Shown here in pieces: positions 1 to 7,942 of a stretch of 58,956 nucleotides of DNA. The stretch's first letter is position 1; each line of letters begins with the position of its first letter. The notes under the pieces are model-generated. The model saw only the letters and a program-made list of their open reading frames with translations, made no database searches and had not been told where the DNA came from. Position numbers and translations under genes: made by a program. The DNA comes from Candidatus Methanoperedens sp. (GTDB lineage: Archaea; Halobacteriota; Methanosarcinia; Methanosarcinales; Methanoperedenaceae), in NCBI GenBank assembly GCA_028717345.1, contig JAQUNZ010000007.1:1-58956 (forward strand). The letters run 5' to 3'.

Positions 1-127
1 CTTTCAGATTGTTGTCTCTTAACCAGGTTCGCGCCTGTTCCCTTGTGAATAATTTTGCCATTTTTTCTCGACTCCTATAATATTTGTTTTACATTATAGA
101 AGTTTCAGCAAAATTGATTACACTCCC
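1..127 (-). mobile_element. IS256-like element, terminal fragment (left copy)
   Basis: The first 127 bases are the reverse complement of positions 58762-58888, with one mismatch. The element's outer end begins GGGAGTGTAATCAATTTTGC on the minus strand, a GGG..TGTA terminus like those of IS256-type elements. A transposase reading frame starts just inside it and runs off the window. Homology stops sharply at 127/128, which marks the element boundary. Family assignment rests on this terminus and on about 43 transposase residues visible in the right copy, so it is probable rather than proven. Confidence 0.75.
2..61 (-). CDS. Transposase N-terminus, partial (mutator/IS256-like)
   Basis: Only the first 20 codons are present; the gene continues beyond the left edge. 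It starts with ATG at 61-59, shortly after an AGGAG ribosome binding site, and encodes MAKLFTREQARTWLRDNNLK. The right copy shows the following residues, including IKDVLQEALEE, which resembles the start of mutator-type transposases. Unlike the right copy, this one keeps its start codon. Confidence 0.65.
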   Translation of the reverse strand, partial: MAKLFTREQARTWLRDNNLK

Positions 128-347
128 GCGGTATTTAACTATATGTAGCATTTGATTCCCAAAAACTGTATTCTGTGTAACTCCACATTACACTTTTCTG
201 AATTAAATCACTAATGTATTAACAGTCAAAAACCCGAATTTTCAGTCCTGATAAGTGCTAAAGGAGAGTATCAACAAGAATTAATATCTTCATCAACATT
301 AATGAAATTACAATGAGATTAATGTTTTCCAAAAATAATTCCACAAA

Positions 348-377
348 TCTGCATTCATCTGCGTTCATCTGCGGTTC
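348..377 (+). repeat. Decameric TCTGCG(T/G)T repeat, three units
   Basis: Three 10-base units lie head to tail: TCTGCATTCA, TCTGCGTTCA and TCTGCGGTTC. They end nine bases before the truncated Rsm22 copy. The same type of repeat occurs at 50861-50890 inside the U32 peptidase gene, in the same orientation. The rest of 128-386 is AT-rich and shows no gene. Confidence 0.8.
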
Positions 378-386
378 GGCCTACAC

Positions 387-797
387 ATGACCCCCGAACT
401 CCTCTCCCTCGCCCGCTATCTCGCCTCCTCCCGCGCCGAGTTCAAGCTCTCCGAGATGAACCAGTATCTAAGTAAAAGTTACGAAGAAAAAGAACTCTAC
501 GAGTGCCTTAAACCCCATTTCTTCGAACTCGACCTCTTCTGCGATGCACACTATAATTGCACAAAGTTTACAAACAGCCCGCTCCCTGCGGACGAGCAAG
601 TCATCCATGAACTTGAAGAGATGCTAAAAGCGCCGTGGCTGCCATTGTATATCGAGAAATTGATCGACTCGTACATCGATCGCTCATGCGGCAAAGACTG
701 GAACACAGGCGAGACGGCGCGCAATTTACGCGAGAACATCGTAAAGCAGAAGGAAGAATACTCGATAGGAAGATACCCGAAGCTCAGCCCTCTTTAA
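387..797 (+). pseudogene. Truncated duplicate of the Rsm22-type methyltransferase gene (5' part)
   Basis: This 136-codon frame matches the first ~135 residues of the intact gene at 4029-5510, at high protein identity (for example LPADEQVIHELEEMLKAPWL is identical). The similarity begins exactly at the ATG and ends near position 787; then about three unrelated codons lead to a stop. The SAM-binding and cysteine regions are absent, so it cannot be a working methyltransferase. It lies upstream of the restriction-modification genes and looks like the left boundary of that insertion: either the old 5' end of the host gene or a copy brought in by the island. Confidence 0.85.
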
Positions 798-867
798 ACG
801 GATTTTTCGCAGACAGGGCATATAATGATTGATAATCTATTTATTTATAAAAACCAAACTACCATAT

Positions 868-1167
868 ATGTCCGAAATATCCATTACCGCGCCCGAAGAT
901 ATCGAGACCAAGATCAAAATGCTTGCAGCCGGGCTTCATATGGACAGGTCAGCAGTGATAAGAAGCATTATAGACGTCGGGGTGCGGCAAAAGCTGATCG
1001 AATACTCATTAAATCAGTTCATGGATAAGAAAGTCTCCCTGGCAAAAGCGGCAGATATCGCAGGTATCTCGATTCGTGAAATGCTGGATATCCTGAACGA
1101 GAAAGGCATACCGCTTCATATCTCTCAAAAAAGCATTATGAAAGATTTTGAGGCTGCCATGCAATGA
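868..1167 (+). CDS. UPF0175 family protein, probable orphan antitoxin
   Basis: The 99-residue protein resembles UPF0175, small helix-turn-helix proteins often encoded as antitoxins before PIN-type toxins. A ribbon-helix-helix-like N-terminus (ISITAPEDIETKIKMLAAGL) is followed by a DNA-binding-like stretch, LAKAADIAGISIREMLDILN, at about residues 53-72. I chose ATG 868 over an upstream start at 829 because a TATA-like sequence (TTTATTTATAAA, about 841-851) lies some 25 bases upstream, which suggests a leaderless transcript. No toxin gene follows: a 36-codon frame overlapping the stop (ATG 1164) does not look like a PIN domain. The antitoxin role is inferred from the family. Confidence 0.65.
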   Translation: MSEISITAPEDIETKIKMLAAGLHMDRSAVIRSIIDVGVRQKLIEYSLNQFMDKKVSLAKAADIAGISIREMLDILNEKGIPLHISQKSIMKDFEAAMQ

Positions 1168-1325
1168 TCTTTACGCAAATTTGTGATTACATATTTGGGG
1201 TTGTTAAGATTGTGACACTAAAACAGTTTACAATCCCGATAGATGAAAAACAGTATATAGGGTTAGGGGTATAATAGAAATATTGAAAGAAAGGCAAGAA
1301 TGAAAAGGCTGAGGGATATCCATAT

Positions 1326-2978
1326 ATGTGTGCATCTGTTCTGACAAGCTGGAATGAATCGAGTACGGATTTAAAAATTAAGAAGGATTATGCTTCAAAA
1401 TTATTCTCTATAAAAGAGGCAAGCGAATGGGCAAGTAAATACTTGAACAAAAAAGTTACTACCTCAAATATATCTTATCTTATTCAATATGGGAGAATTA
1501 AAAAAATTGGCAGCAATGGGGACACTTTTATCGTTAAAGAAGATTTAATTAAATATTATGATTCTTATCTGGGAAAAAGAGAAGTTGAATGGAAAGAGCA
1601 ATTGGGAGAGGACTTAAATTGGGCTTTATCTTTTGATAACCTGAAAGAAGCAGATACCACAAAGCATGTTCACAGGTTACACCCATACAAAGGTAAATTC
1701 ATCCCACAGTTAGTGGAATATTTCTTAGATGGGCACACAGATAAGTTCAAAAAAGAAGTCTATTTTAAAAAAGGCGATGTTGTGCTTGATCCTTTTTGTG
1801 GAAGTGGAACAACTTTAGTTCAAGCTAATGAACTTGGAATGCATGCCATTGGACTGGATGTTTCAGCTTTTAACGCACTGATCAGCAATGTAAAAGTTGG
1901 TAAATATGACTTTTTAGATCTGGATTTCGAGATTAAGAAAATTTCAAAAGCTTTGAAACAATTTATTGCAGATTCAAATACTATTAAGTTTGAAACTAAG
2001 CTTGCTCAAGAACTCGCAAAGTTCAATAACAAATATTTTCCTCCTGATTACAAATACAGAGTAGTGCTGAACGAAGTCAATGAAGACCAATACGGAGGTG
2101 AAAAAGAAAAAGAATTTTTACCTGTTTTCTTGAATTTAGTCAAAGAATATAATATCCAATTGAAACAAAACGAATGCAATAGCTTTTTGGATAAATGGTA
2201 TTTGCAGCATATCAGAACTGAGATAGATTTTGTCTGCAACCTCATCAAGCAAATCAAGAATCCATCTACCAAAAAAGTTTTAAGCATTATTTTAAGCCGG
2301 ACAATTCGTTCATGTCGCGCTACAACCCATGCCGATTTAGCCACATTAAAAGAGCCTGTGACTACTACTTATTATTGTTCCAAACATGGAAAAGTCTGTA
2401 AGCCTTTGTTTTCTATTTTAAGCTGGTGGGAACGTTATAGCAAAGACACGCTTGATCGTTTATGCCAGTTTAATAATTTGAGGACAGATACTTATCAGAT
2501 TTGTTTAACAGGCGACTCTAAAGAGATCGATATTTTTGAAGAATTGGAGAATAAAAATCAAGCGTTGTCTGGAGTGGTAAAAAACCAGAAAATAAAAGGT
2601 ATCTTTTCAAGTCCTCCATATGTTGGTTTGATCGACTATCACGACCAGCATGCCTATGCCTATGATCTGTTTGGTTTTGAAAGACATGATGAATTAGAGA
2701 TAGGGCATCTTCTCAAAGGACAAGGCAAAGAAGCCAGAAATCTATATGTTGAAGGAATCTCAGAAGTTTTAAAAAATTGCAAAAGATTTTTGGCTGATGA
2801 TTATGACATATTCTTAGTTGCAAATGACAAATATAATTTATATCCAACCATTGCAGAAAAGGCAGACATGCAGATCGTAAATCAATATAAACGACCTGTT
2901 TTGAATAGAACGGAAAGAGACAAAGGGGCGTATTCGGAGATTATTTTCCATTTAAAATCAAGAGCGCATAATGATTGA
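1326..2978 (+). CDS. Type II DNA methyltransferase of the R-M pair
   Basis: A 550-residue SAM-dependent DNA methyltransferase. The SAM-binding motif DPFCGSGTT is near residue 155 and the catalytic SPPY motif (SSPPYVGLIDYHDQHAYAYD) is near residue 430. SPPY suggests an N4-cytosine (or N6-adenine) amino-methylase. About 270 residues separate the two motifs, so the target-recognition region probably lies between them. The first ~75 residues look like an excisionase-type helix-turn-helix (FSIKEASEWASKYL), which could bind DNA or regulate the operon. The stop overlaps the start of the endonuclease gene by eight bases, which implies translational coupling. AT-rich codon use differs from the flanking host genes. 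Confidence 0.88.
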   Translation: MCASVLTSWNESSTDLKIKKDYASKLFSIKEASEWASKYLNKKVTTSNISYLIQYGRIKKIGSNGDTFIVKEDLIKYYDSYLGKREVEWKEQLGEDLNWALSFDNLKEADTTKHVHRLHPYKGKFIPQLVEYFLDGHTDKFKKEVYFKKGDVVLDPFCGSGTTLVQANELGMHAIGLDVSAFNALISNVKVGKYDFLDLDFEIKKISKALKQFIADSNTIKFETKLAQELAKFNNKYFPPDYKYRVVLNEVNEDQYGGEKEKEFLPVFLNLVKEYNIQLKQNECNSFLDKWYLQHIRTEIDFVCNLIKQIKNPSTKKVLSIILSRTIRSCRATTHADLATLKEPVTTTYYCSKHGKVCKPLFSILSWWERYSKDTLDRLCQFNNLRTDTYQICLTGDSKEIDIFEELENKNQALSGVVKNQKIKGIFSSPPYVGLIDYHDQHAYAYDLFGFERHDELEIGHLLKGQGKEARNLYVEGISEVLKNCKRFLADDYDIFLVANDKYNLYPTIAEKADMQIVNQYKRPVLNRTERDKGAYSEIIFHLKSRAHND

Positions 2979-4017
2979 AAACTCAAAAAAAGAAAGAATT
3001 GCTATTGAAGTAATAAAAACTCTATTTTCAAGATTCGAAAACTTCCCAGAAGATGCATCAAATAATAGAAATGCCCCTTTTCATGAAGCATTCTTAAGAG
3101 CTTTTTCTGATAAATTAAATAATCGAGTTTCGGATATACCATTTTTTATTAGTTTAAGCAGTTGGTTGCATGGATTAAATACAACATTAGGTCAATCATT
3201 TTTTGAAAGCGTTGCCCATATACTTTCAGATGGATATAAAAAAGAATTTACAAGGAATAGAAACACTCTTTTGAAAGTATCGCAAATTCAAAAAAGGGCT
3301 ATTTCAGACATCATGACTGACCTAAAAAATGGTACTGAAAATCCAAATCTTAATCGTGAAAATGGTTTGATATTTAATGCCACGACACAAGCAGATTTTG
3401 AAGCAAATAGCTTCACAGTTGATGTATATGTAGAATCTGACACAGAAATAATTGCTATCGAACTAAAATCAGTTAGACCTAATTCCGGTGAAATGGGTGG
3501 AGAAAAGCAAAAAATTCTACAGGCAAAAGCTACACTTTATATTGAATTTCCAGGAAAAGAAATACATTATTATATCGGATTCCCATTTGATCCAACAAGC
3601 GACACCCCCACAGGTCATGATAAAGCAAGATTTTTAGATTACTTAGTTGATGGTAGCAAGTATTTCGCATTAGATGAAGTTTTATTGGCTAAAGAACTCT
3701 GGGATTTTCTTTCAGGTGATAATAATACAATGGAGCAAATTCTTGAAATCATTAATGCAATTGCTACTCCGGAATTTATGAATAAATATAACTATTTGAA
3801 TGAAAATCAAAATCGCCTAAATGATACTGAGAATTATATAAATTTACTTCAGAAGTGGTTTTTATTCCGAGAAATTGATTTGCTTAGCAATAATTCAATG
3901 ATTCAGCAAAAGATCAGAGGTATATCAAAAGCCGAAAGAGTTTTCAAACAACCTATTCTAAAAAAAGGAGAGTATAATTTTACTCGATATGATTCTCTGA
4001 AAGGTTTAATAGAATGA
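2971..4017 (+). CDS. TdeIII-like type II restriction endonuclease
   Basis: A 348-residue protein resembling the TdeIII restriction endonuclease family. A PD-(D/E)xK-type site is visible near residues 150-167: D in FTVDVYVESD, then the ELK of IAIELKS. Its start lies inside the last codons of the methyltransferase gene, as expected for a coupled R-M pair in which modification is made first. Known TdeIII-type enzymes cut GGNCC; whether this one shares that target cannot be read from the sequence. The gene ends 11 bases before the intact Rsm22-type gene and is AT-rich like its partner. Confidence 0.78.
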   Translation: MIENSKKERIAIEVIKTLFSRFENFPEDASNNRNAPFHEAFLRAFSDKLNNRVSDIPFFISLSSWLHGLNTTLGQSFFESVAHILSDGYKKEFTRNRNTLLKVSQIQKRAISDIMTDLKNGTENPNLNRENGLIFNATTQADFEANSFTVDVYVESDTEIIAIELKSVRPNSGEMGGEKQKILQAKATLYIEFPGKEIHYYIGFPFDPTSDTPTGHDKARFLDYLVDGSKYFALDEVLLAKELWDFLSGDNNTMEQILEIINAIATPEFMNKYNYLNENQNRLNDTENYINLLQKWFLFREIDLLSNNSMIQQKIRGISKAERVFKQPILKKGEYNFTRYDSLKGLIE

Positions 4018-4028
4018 TATAACTAAAA

Positions 4029-5510
4029 ATGACCCCCGAACTCCTCTCCCTCGCTAAATTCCTGGTCTCCTCCCGCGCCGAGTTCGCGCTATCCGAGATG
4101 AACCAGTATCTCAGCCGCAGATACGAGGAAAAAGACCTCTACGAGACCCTGAAACCCCATTTCTTCGACCTCGAACTCTTCTGCGACACACGCTATAACT
4201 GCAGAAAGCTCATAAACCGCCAGCTTCCTGCCGATGAGCAGGTCATCCATGAACTTGAAGAGATGCTAAAAGCGCCGTGGCTGCCATTGTATATCGAGAA
4301 ACTGATCGACTCGTACATCGAGCGCTCATGCGGAAAAGACTGGCACACAGGCGAAACGGCGCGAATCTTACGCGAGAACATCGTAAAGCAGAAGGAAGAA
4401 TACTGGAGAGGAAGCTCGAAGTACCCGAAGCTAAGGGTCATCACATACCTGCTCTATCATTTCCCGGTCTATTTCTGCCAGTTCCAGTACCTCCTCCTTG
4501 ACCTTTTAAAAGGCGGACTGCTCACCACCAAAATGAGCATCGTTGATGTCGGGTCAGGTCCCGGGACGATAACGCTTAGCACGATTGATTTCCTTCATAA
4601 ACTGCTTTCAGTCTATTCAAAAAAAGGCATTGATATAAAGTTGAATATTAAGATCGATTCAATCGAGAAAGTTCAGGAGAATATCGACTGCTATAAAGAA
4701 CTTACATCTCTTTACCTCTCAAAGCATCAGCATGAGAACGCCAGCATAATCGTTAACAAGCCAGTCAATTCACCTCTTGAAAAAGCGCAACCTGTTGTGG
4801 GCGCAGACCTCATAATATTCTCGAACGTCCTTGCCGAGATGAGTTCCCCGCATGCAGAACGCGCCCGAGCCGTGGAAAAACTCTCATCAGGAAGCTTAAA
4901 CCCCACGGTATTGCTCGTGGAACCTGCAGACCTTGTCAATTCAAAAGCGCTGCGTATCACGCAGCAGGCACTCATGAACAGGGGATTTACGGTTTACAGC
5001 CCATGCACATTCCTATGGGGTGCAGTATGCACAGGCGGTGACTGCTGGAGCTTCAGGGAAGAGGGCAACATCAGGGTACCTGATTTCATGAGAAAAATAG
5101 CAGGAAATGAGGAAGCTTACAGGTACCTGAACACTGATATGAAATTCACCTATGCGATACTTCGAAAAGACGGCGCTGTAAAACAAAAATACCGCGCAAA
5201 GGGAAAGTTCGCAAGGCTCTCGACCCTTAAGAAACATCTCAAAAAGCGCATCAATGTAGCGGTTTCTGTCATGTCCGGGAACCTGGGAGATGAAAAAACC
5301 TTTGTCTTTAAGATATGCGATGGTACAACATCTGTTCCCTGCTATGCTGTTATCCCCGCATACCACAAGAACGATAATAATAAGGCGCTACTTGAAGCGA
5401 ATTACGGCAGCATCGTTGAGATATTCGGCGCGCTCGTCAGGGAGAACGAAGAATTTTCTTCATACAACCTGCTGATAAATAGAAATACAATAGTTGAACC
5501 TGTAAAATGA
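4029..5510 (+). CDS. Rsm22-family SAM-dependent methyltransferase with C-terminal OB-like domain
   Basis: A 493-residue protein of the Rsm22 type, related to mitochondrial ribosomal small-subunit assembly factors and predicted rRNA methyltransferases. The SAM motif VDVGSGPGT is near residue 174. A cysteine-rich stretch, CTFLWGAVCTGGDCW, near residues 326-340 may hold an Fe-S or zinc site as in the family. The last ~100 residues look like an OB-fold nucleic-acid-binding extension. The ATG is in the same position as in the truncated copy at 387. The sequence upstream of the start is island DNA, so the native promoter has been replaced; transcription may come from the R-M genes, whose last stop is only 11 bases away. 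Confidence 0.75.
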   Translation: MTPELLSLAKFLVSSRAEFALSEMNQYLSRRYEEKDLYETLKPHFFDLELFCDTRYNCRKLINRQLPADEQVIHELEEMLKAPWLPLYIEKLIDSYIERSCGKDWHTGETARILRENIVKQKEEYWRGSSKYPKLRVITYLLYHFPVYFCQFQYLLLDLLKGGLLTTKMSIVDVGSGPGTITLSTIDFLHKLLSVYSKKGIDIKLNIKIDSIEKVQENIDCYKELTSLYLSKHQHENASIIVNKPVNSPLEKAQPVVGADLIIFSNVLAEMSSPHAERARAVEKLSSGSLNPTVLLVEPADLVNSKALRITQQALMNRGFTVYSPCTFLWGAVCTGGDCWSFREEGNIRVPDFMRKIAGNEEAYRYLNTDMKFTYAILRKDGAVKQKYRAKGKFARLSTLKKHLKKRINVAVSVMSGNLGDEKTFVFKICDGTTSVPCYAVIPAYHKNDNNKALLEANYGSIVEIFGALVRENEEFSSYNLLINRNTIVEPVK

Positions 5511-5600
5511 CTTTTTTACAATGTTGCTGTTTTATATAACCTGAGATAAAAGTATGATTGAGGGATATTTATTAAACCCGAATCAGACAGGTACAAATAC

Positions 5601-5792
5601 ATGTCCATAACCCAGCTTCAGGATATCACGCGAGACCTGAAAGAAGAAGTAAATGTTGATCCTGAGCGCGATCGAGAATATCAAGAAGCGTGTAAAGCTC
5701 TGGAAAAAAAGATACGGGAGCGAGAGGGTAAACGACCCCGTTGCATACCCACCCGATTTGAGCATGAACTTGATCTGATGGAAGAGTTCTGA
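5601..5792 (+). CDS. Small charged protein, function unknown
   Basis: A 63-residue protein rich in Glu, Lys and Arg, probably helical (KALEKKIREREGKR near residues 33-46). I recognise no family. The stop codon overlaps the start of the next gene (TGATG), so the two are almost certainly co-translated. Upstream, a TATA-like stretch in GATATTTATTAAACCC (about 5563-5578) could be the promoter. That the gene is real rests on the overlap and on a consistent reading frame. Confidence 0.55.
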   Translation: MSITQLQDITRDLKEEVNVDPERDREYQEACKALEKKIREREGKRPRCIPTRFEHELDLMEEF

Positions 5793-6151
5793 TGCTGTCT
5801 GGGAGTATCGACCCTGAGATCATTAAACTTTTCCCGTCCATAAAAAGTGGCGTTGTTGAGCGGGGATTATGGAGGATCCCGCTGTATTTTGATAAGAGCT
5901 TTGAAAGGAACAGGGGCTGCATCCGCCTGAGGCGCTACATCATACACATGGCAGAAATAGGCGAGACAAAGGAAGCTATGATGGACAAGACCTGTGAGAT
6001 ATATAAGGAATTCCTGGAACTAATTGAAAGATATCCCGCGGATAAGGAAATCGTAGAGAAGCGGAAAGCGCAACTCGACAAATACATGCAGGAGTTCGTA
6101 AATGAGATATCTGAGCTTATTGCAAAAGGTGATTCAACTCAATTTTTTTAA
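5792..6151 (+). CDS. Conserved-looking protein, function unknown
   Basis: A 119-residue, mostly helical protein without membrane segments or cysteine motifs other than single Cys residues. It contains a basic stretch (NRGCIRLRRYIIHMAEIG near residues 39-56) and a long charged helix toward the C-terminus. It starts within the stop of the upstream 63-residue gene, forming a two-gene unit that could be a small complex such as a toxin-antitoxin-like pair. No known toxin or antitoxin motif is visible, so that is only a possibility. Confidence 0.55.
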   Translation: MLSGSIDPEIIKLFPSIKSGVVERGLWRIPLYFDKSFERNRGCIRLRRYIIHMAEIGETKEAMMDKTCEIYKEFLELIERYPADKEIVEKRKAQLDKYMQEFVNEISELIAKGDSTQFF

Positions 6152-6222
6152 GTATGGCATTTGATAAATAAATCCAATATAAGTCAGAAATATTTATAGT
6201 ATAGTATAACATAATTATCTCT

Positions 6223-6711
6223 ATGGAACTTTCATCGCAATTACAGGCAACTCTTTTAGAGCTGCAAAAGAGAACAGATGCAAGGGCTGTTGTCCTTCTT
6301 GACCCTGTGTATAAGACCGGAGATGCATCGTCTGTTGCAGGAATGAAAACACCTGAGGTAAAAATATCGCTCGAATCTCTTACAGAGTATGTTAATGACT
6401 TTGCTGCAAACACCAAGAAATTCTTAAGCGGCATTAATGCGGATGATATCAGTGCTCCAAGAACTGTTTATATATCAACTGAAGAGAGAAGAATATACAT
6501 ATTCCGATTTTTCGCAACAGGTCAGAATAATAGAGAATTTCCATTGTATCTGGGATTGACAGTCAAAAAAGACCTTGATTCAATAAAGGAAGGAAAAGAA
6601 AGACCCTGGCAAATCCCTCAATTCGTATTTGATGAGGCATGGAAGACCATTAAAGATATTCAGAAAATATATCGCATTTTCTTTAATATTAAGACAATGT
6701 TATCGAATTAA
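6223..6711 (+). CDS. Unknown protein, possibly Roadblock/LC7-like at the N-terminus
   Basis: A 162-residue soluble protein of unknown function. The N-terminal part (LQKRTDARAVVLLDPVY, near residues 14-30) vaguely resembles the first strand and helix of Roadblock/LC7 domains, but this is weak. It is preceded by an AT-rich promoter-like region (TATTTATAGTATAGTATAAC, about 6190-6210) and so appears to be transcribed alone. It ends five bases before the convergent DUF473 gene. Confidence 0.55.
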   Translation: MELSSQLQATLLELQKRTDARAVVLLDPVYKTGDASSVAGMKTPEVKISLESLTEYVNDFAANTKKFLSGINADDISAPRTVYISTEERRIYIFRFFATGQNNREFPLYLGLTVKKDLDSIKEGKERPWQIPQFVFDEAWKTIKDIQKIYRIFFNIKTMLSN

Positions 6712-6715
6712 GTTT

Positions 6716-7105
6716 TTATCTTCCTTCGAAGAACTGCACTTCATCGGCATCCACCACTATGGCTTCGCCCATTGTGCAGCAGATCGAACGGCGCACTCTT
6801 GCATGCCCTTTCATTTCTAATTTAAGACGTGCCATCTGGACCTCGGCTTCTTCGAATAACTCGTCGGTTTGATGAACGATCCTGTGCATGGAAACCTGTT
6901 TCTCAAGTATTTTCGCAATATAACCTTTTGTTCCCACCCCTACATCCTCCATGCTGGTCGTCGTCAGAAAGATAACATCCCCCACATGTGTCTCAATAGC
7001 AGAGAGAAAATTATGTGGGCTTCTGATCTCGATAGTCTTTACTTTGTTTTGTTCAAGACTTCTTAAAGCCATCAGGGATATTCCACTTAAAACAATATAT
7101 CTCAT
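6716..7105 (-). CDS. DUF473 family protein
   Basis: A 129-residue protein resembling DUF473, a family conserved in methanogens and relatives with no assigned function. Recognisable stretches are MRYIVLSGISLMALRSLEQN at the start, VKTIEIRSPHNFLSAIETHV, and QVSMHRIVHQTDELFEEAE. I chose the ATG at 7105; a longer frame back to 7192 would overlap the upstream PAC2 gene by more than 80 bases. It sits four bases after that gene, so the two form an operon. Confidence 0.75.
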   Translation of the reverse strand: MRYIVLSGISLMALRSLEQNKVKTIEIRSPHNFLSAIETHVGDVIFLTTTSMEDVGVGTKGYIAKILEKQVSMHRIVHQTDELFEEAEVQMARLKLEMKGHARVRRSICCTMGEAIVVDADEVQFFEGR

Positions 7106-7109
7106 AGCA

Positions 7110-7853
7110 TCACCCGTACATCGGGAACTCTTTCTTTGGGAGCATAGGCGCTTCAGTTGTTTTGACCTGCTCTGCAAGCTTTGAAAGTTCAAGCTCTATC
7201 TGTTCAGCCTGGTTCATCAACTTCTCAGTATTTATTGATAGACCAAAGATATTATTGAGAACTGTTAAAACCTCGACAGCTGCTCTCGGGTCAGGATTGG
7301 GACCTGGCGTTTCACCAAGTAAACTTATGGCAGGGATGTTCCGGATAAAGCAGTCTGTCATTATGCTCCCGGAAATGCCTGATATCGTACCCACCTGGAA
7401 TATCTCGGTTTTGTCCTTTATCTTCTCCAGCATTTCATTATTCGTGGCTCCTCCAAATACCCTTCTCATGCCTGTGGTCGTAGCAATCCCTGCTATCGAG
7501 ACAATGTTTTTAGCTTGAATGGATACCATCCAGTCCACCAGGACCTTGCTAAGATCGTATGATGCAGTGGGATGTATGGGTATGTCTGAGATCACTACGA
7601 TAATATCTTTTTTTGGAGCCTCGTATATGCGAACAGGCATATAGACTATGCCGTTAAAGAGCACAGCTAGAGGAGGAAAGTACTTCGAATCTATCGAGCC
7701 TACATATTTCATACCCATCTCTTCAATGAGATGCTGGCATGCTATGTTCCCCACCAGACCGATGCCGGGAAATCCTTCTATGATAATAGGGTTCTTTGAT
7801 CTTAAAGGTTCACTGATGATTTTTACAAAAGTTTCCGGGGATTCTTGTACCAT
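7110..7853 (-). CDS. PAC2 / proteasome assembly chaperone family protein
   Basis: A 247-residue PAC2-family protein, the family of eukaryotic proteasome assembly chaperone 2. The typical N-terminal motif IIIEGFPGIGLVGNIACQHL lies near residues 23-42, and GETPGPNPDPRAAVEVL is near residues 179-195. The C-terminus has a short coiled-coil-like helix (MNQAEQIELELSKLAEQ). Archaeal members are thought to act in proteasome or ATP-grasp-related assembly, without firm proof. A second, divergent PAC2 gene lies at 25793-26542. The start ATG is preceded by the GGTGG box of the intergenic region. Confidence 0.8.
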   Translation of the reverse strand: MVQESPETFVKIISEPLRSKNPIIIEGFPGIGLVGNIACQHLIEEMGMKYVGSIDSKYFPPLAVLFNGIVYMPVRIYEAPKKDIIVVISDIPIHPTASYDLSKVLVDWMVSIQAKNIVSIAGIATTTGMRRVFGGATNNEMLEKIKDKTEIFQVGTISGISGSIMTDCFIRNIPAISLLGETPGPNPDPRAAVEVLTVLNNIFGLSINTEKLMNQAEQIELELSKLAEQVKTTEAPMLPKKEFPMYG

Positions 7854-7942
7854 GCTTCCACCTTATTATTAATTATGCCAAGAGTAAATAAAAGCATCGA
7901 TGCAAAATAATATCCGTGCTGGATTATTACGCTACCCCTGTT

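Larger units (their letters stand above)
798..4028 (+). other. Restriction-modification island between duplicated gene starts
   Basis: The segment lies between two copies of the first ~400 bases of the Rsm22-type gene (387-787 and 4029-4437). It holds an orphan UPF0175 protein and a methyltransferase/endonuclease pair. By eye the R-M genes are clearly more AT-rich (about one-third GC) than the flanking genes, which suggests horizontal transfer. No integrase or tRNA target is seen. Positions 1168-1325 hold no convincing gene. Confidence 0.65.

Noticed and set aside
1168-1325. Gene between the UPF0175 and methyltransferase genes
   Set aside because: Only a 36-codon frame exists, with no motif; reported as a possible remnant only.
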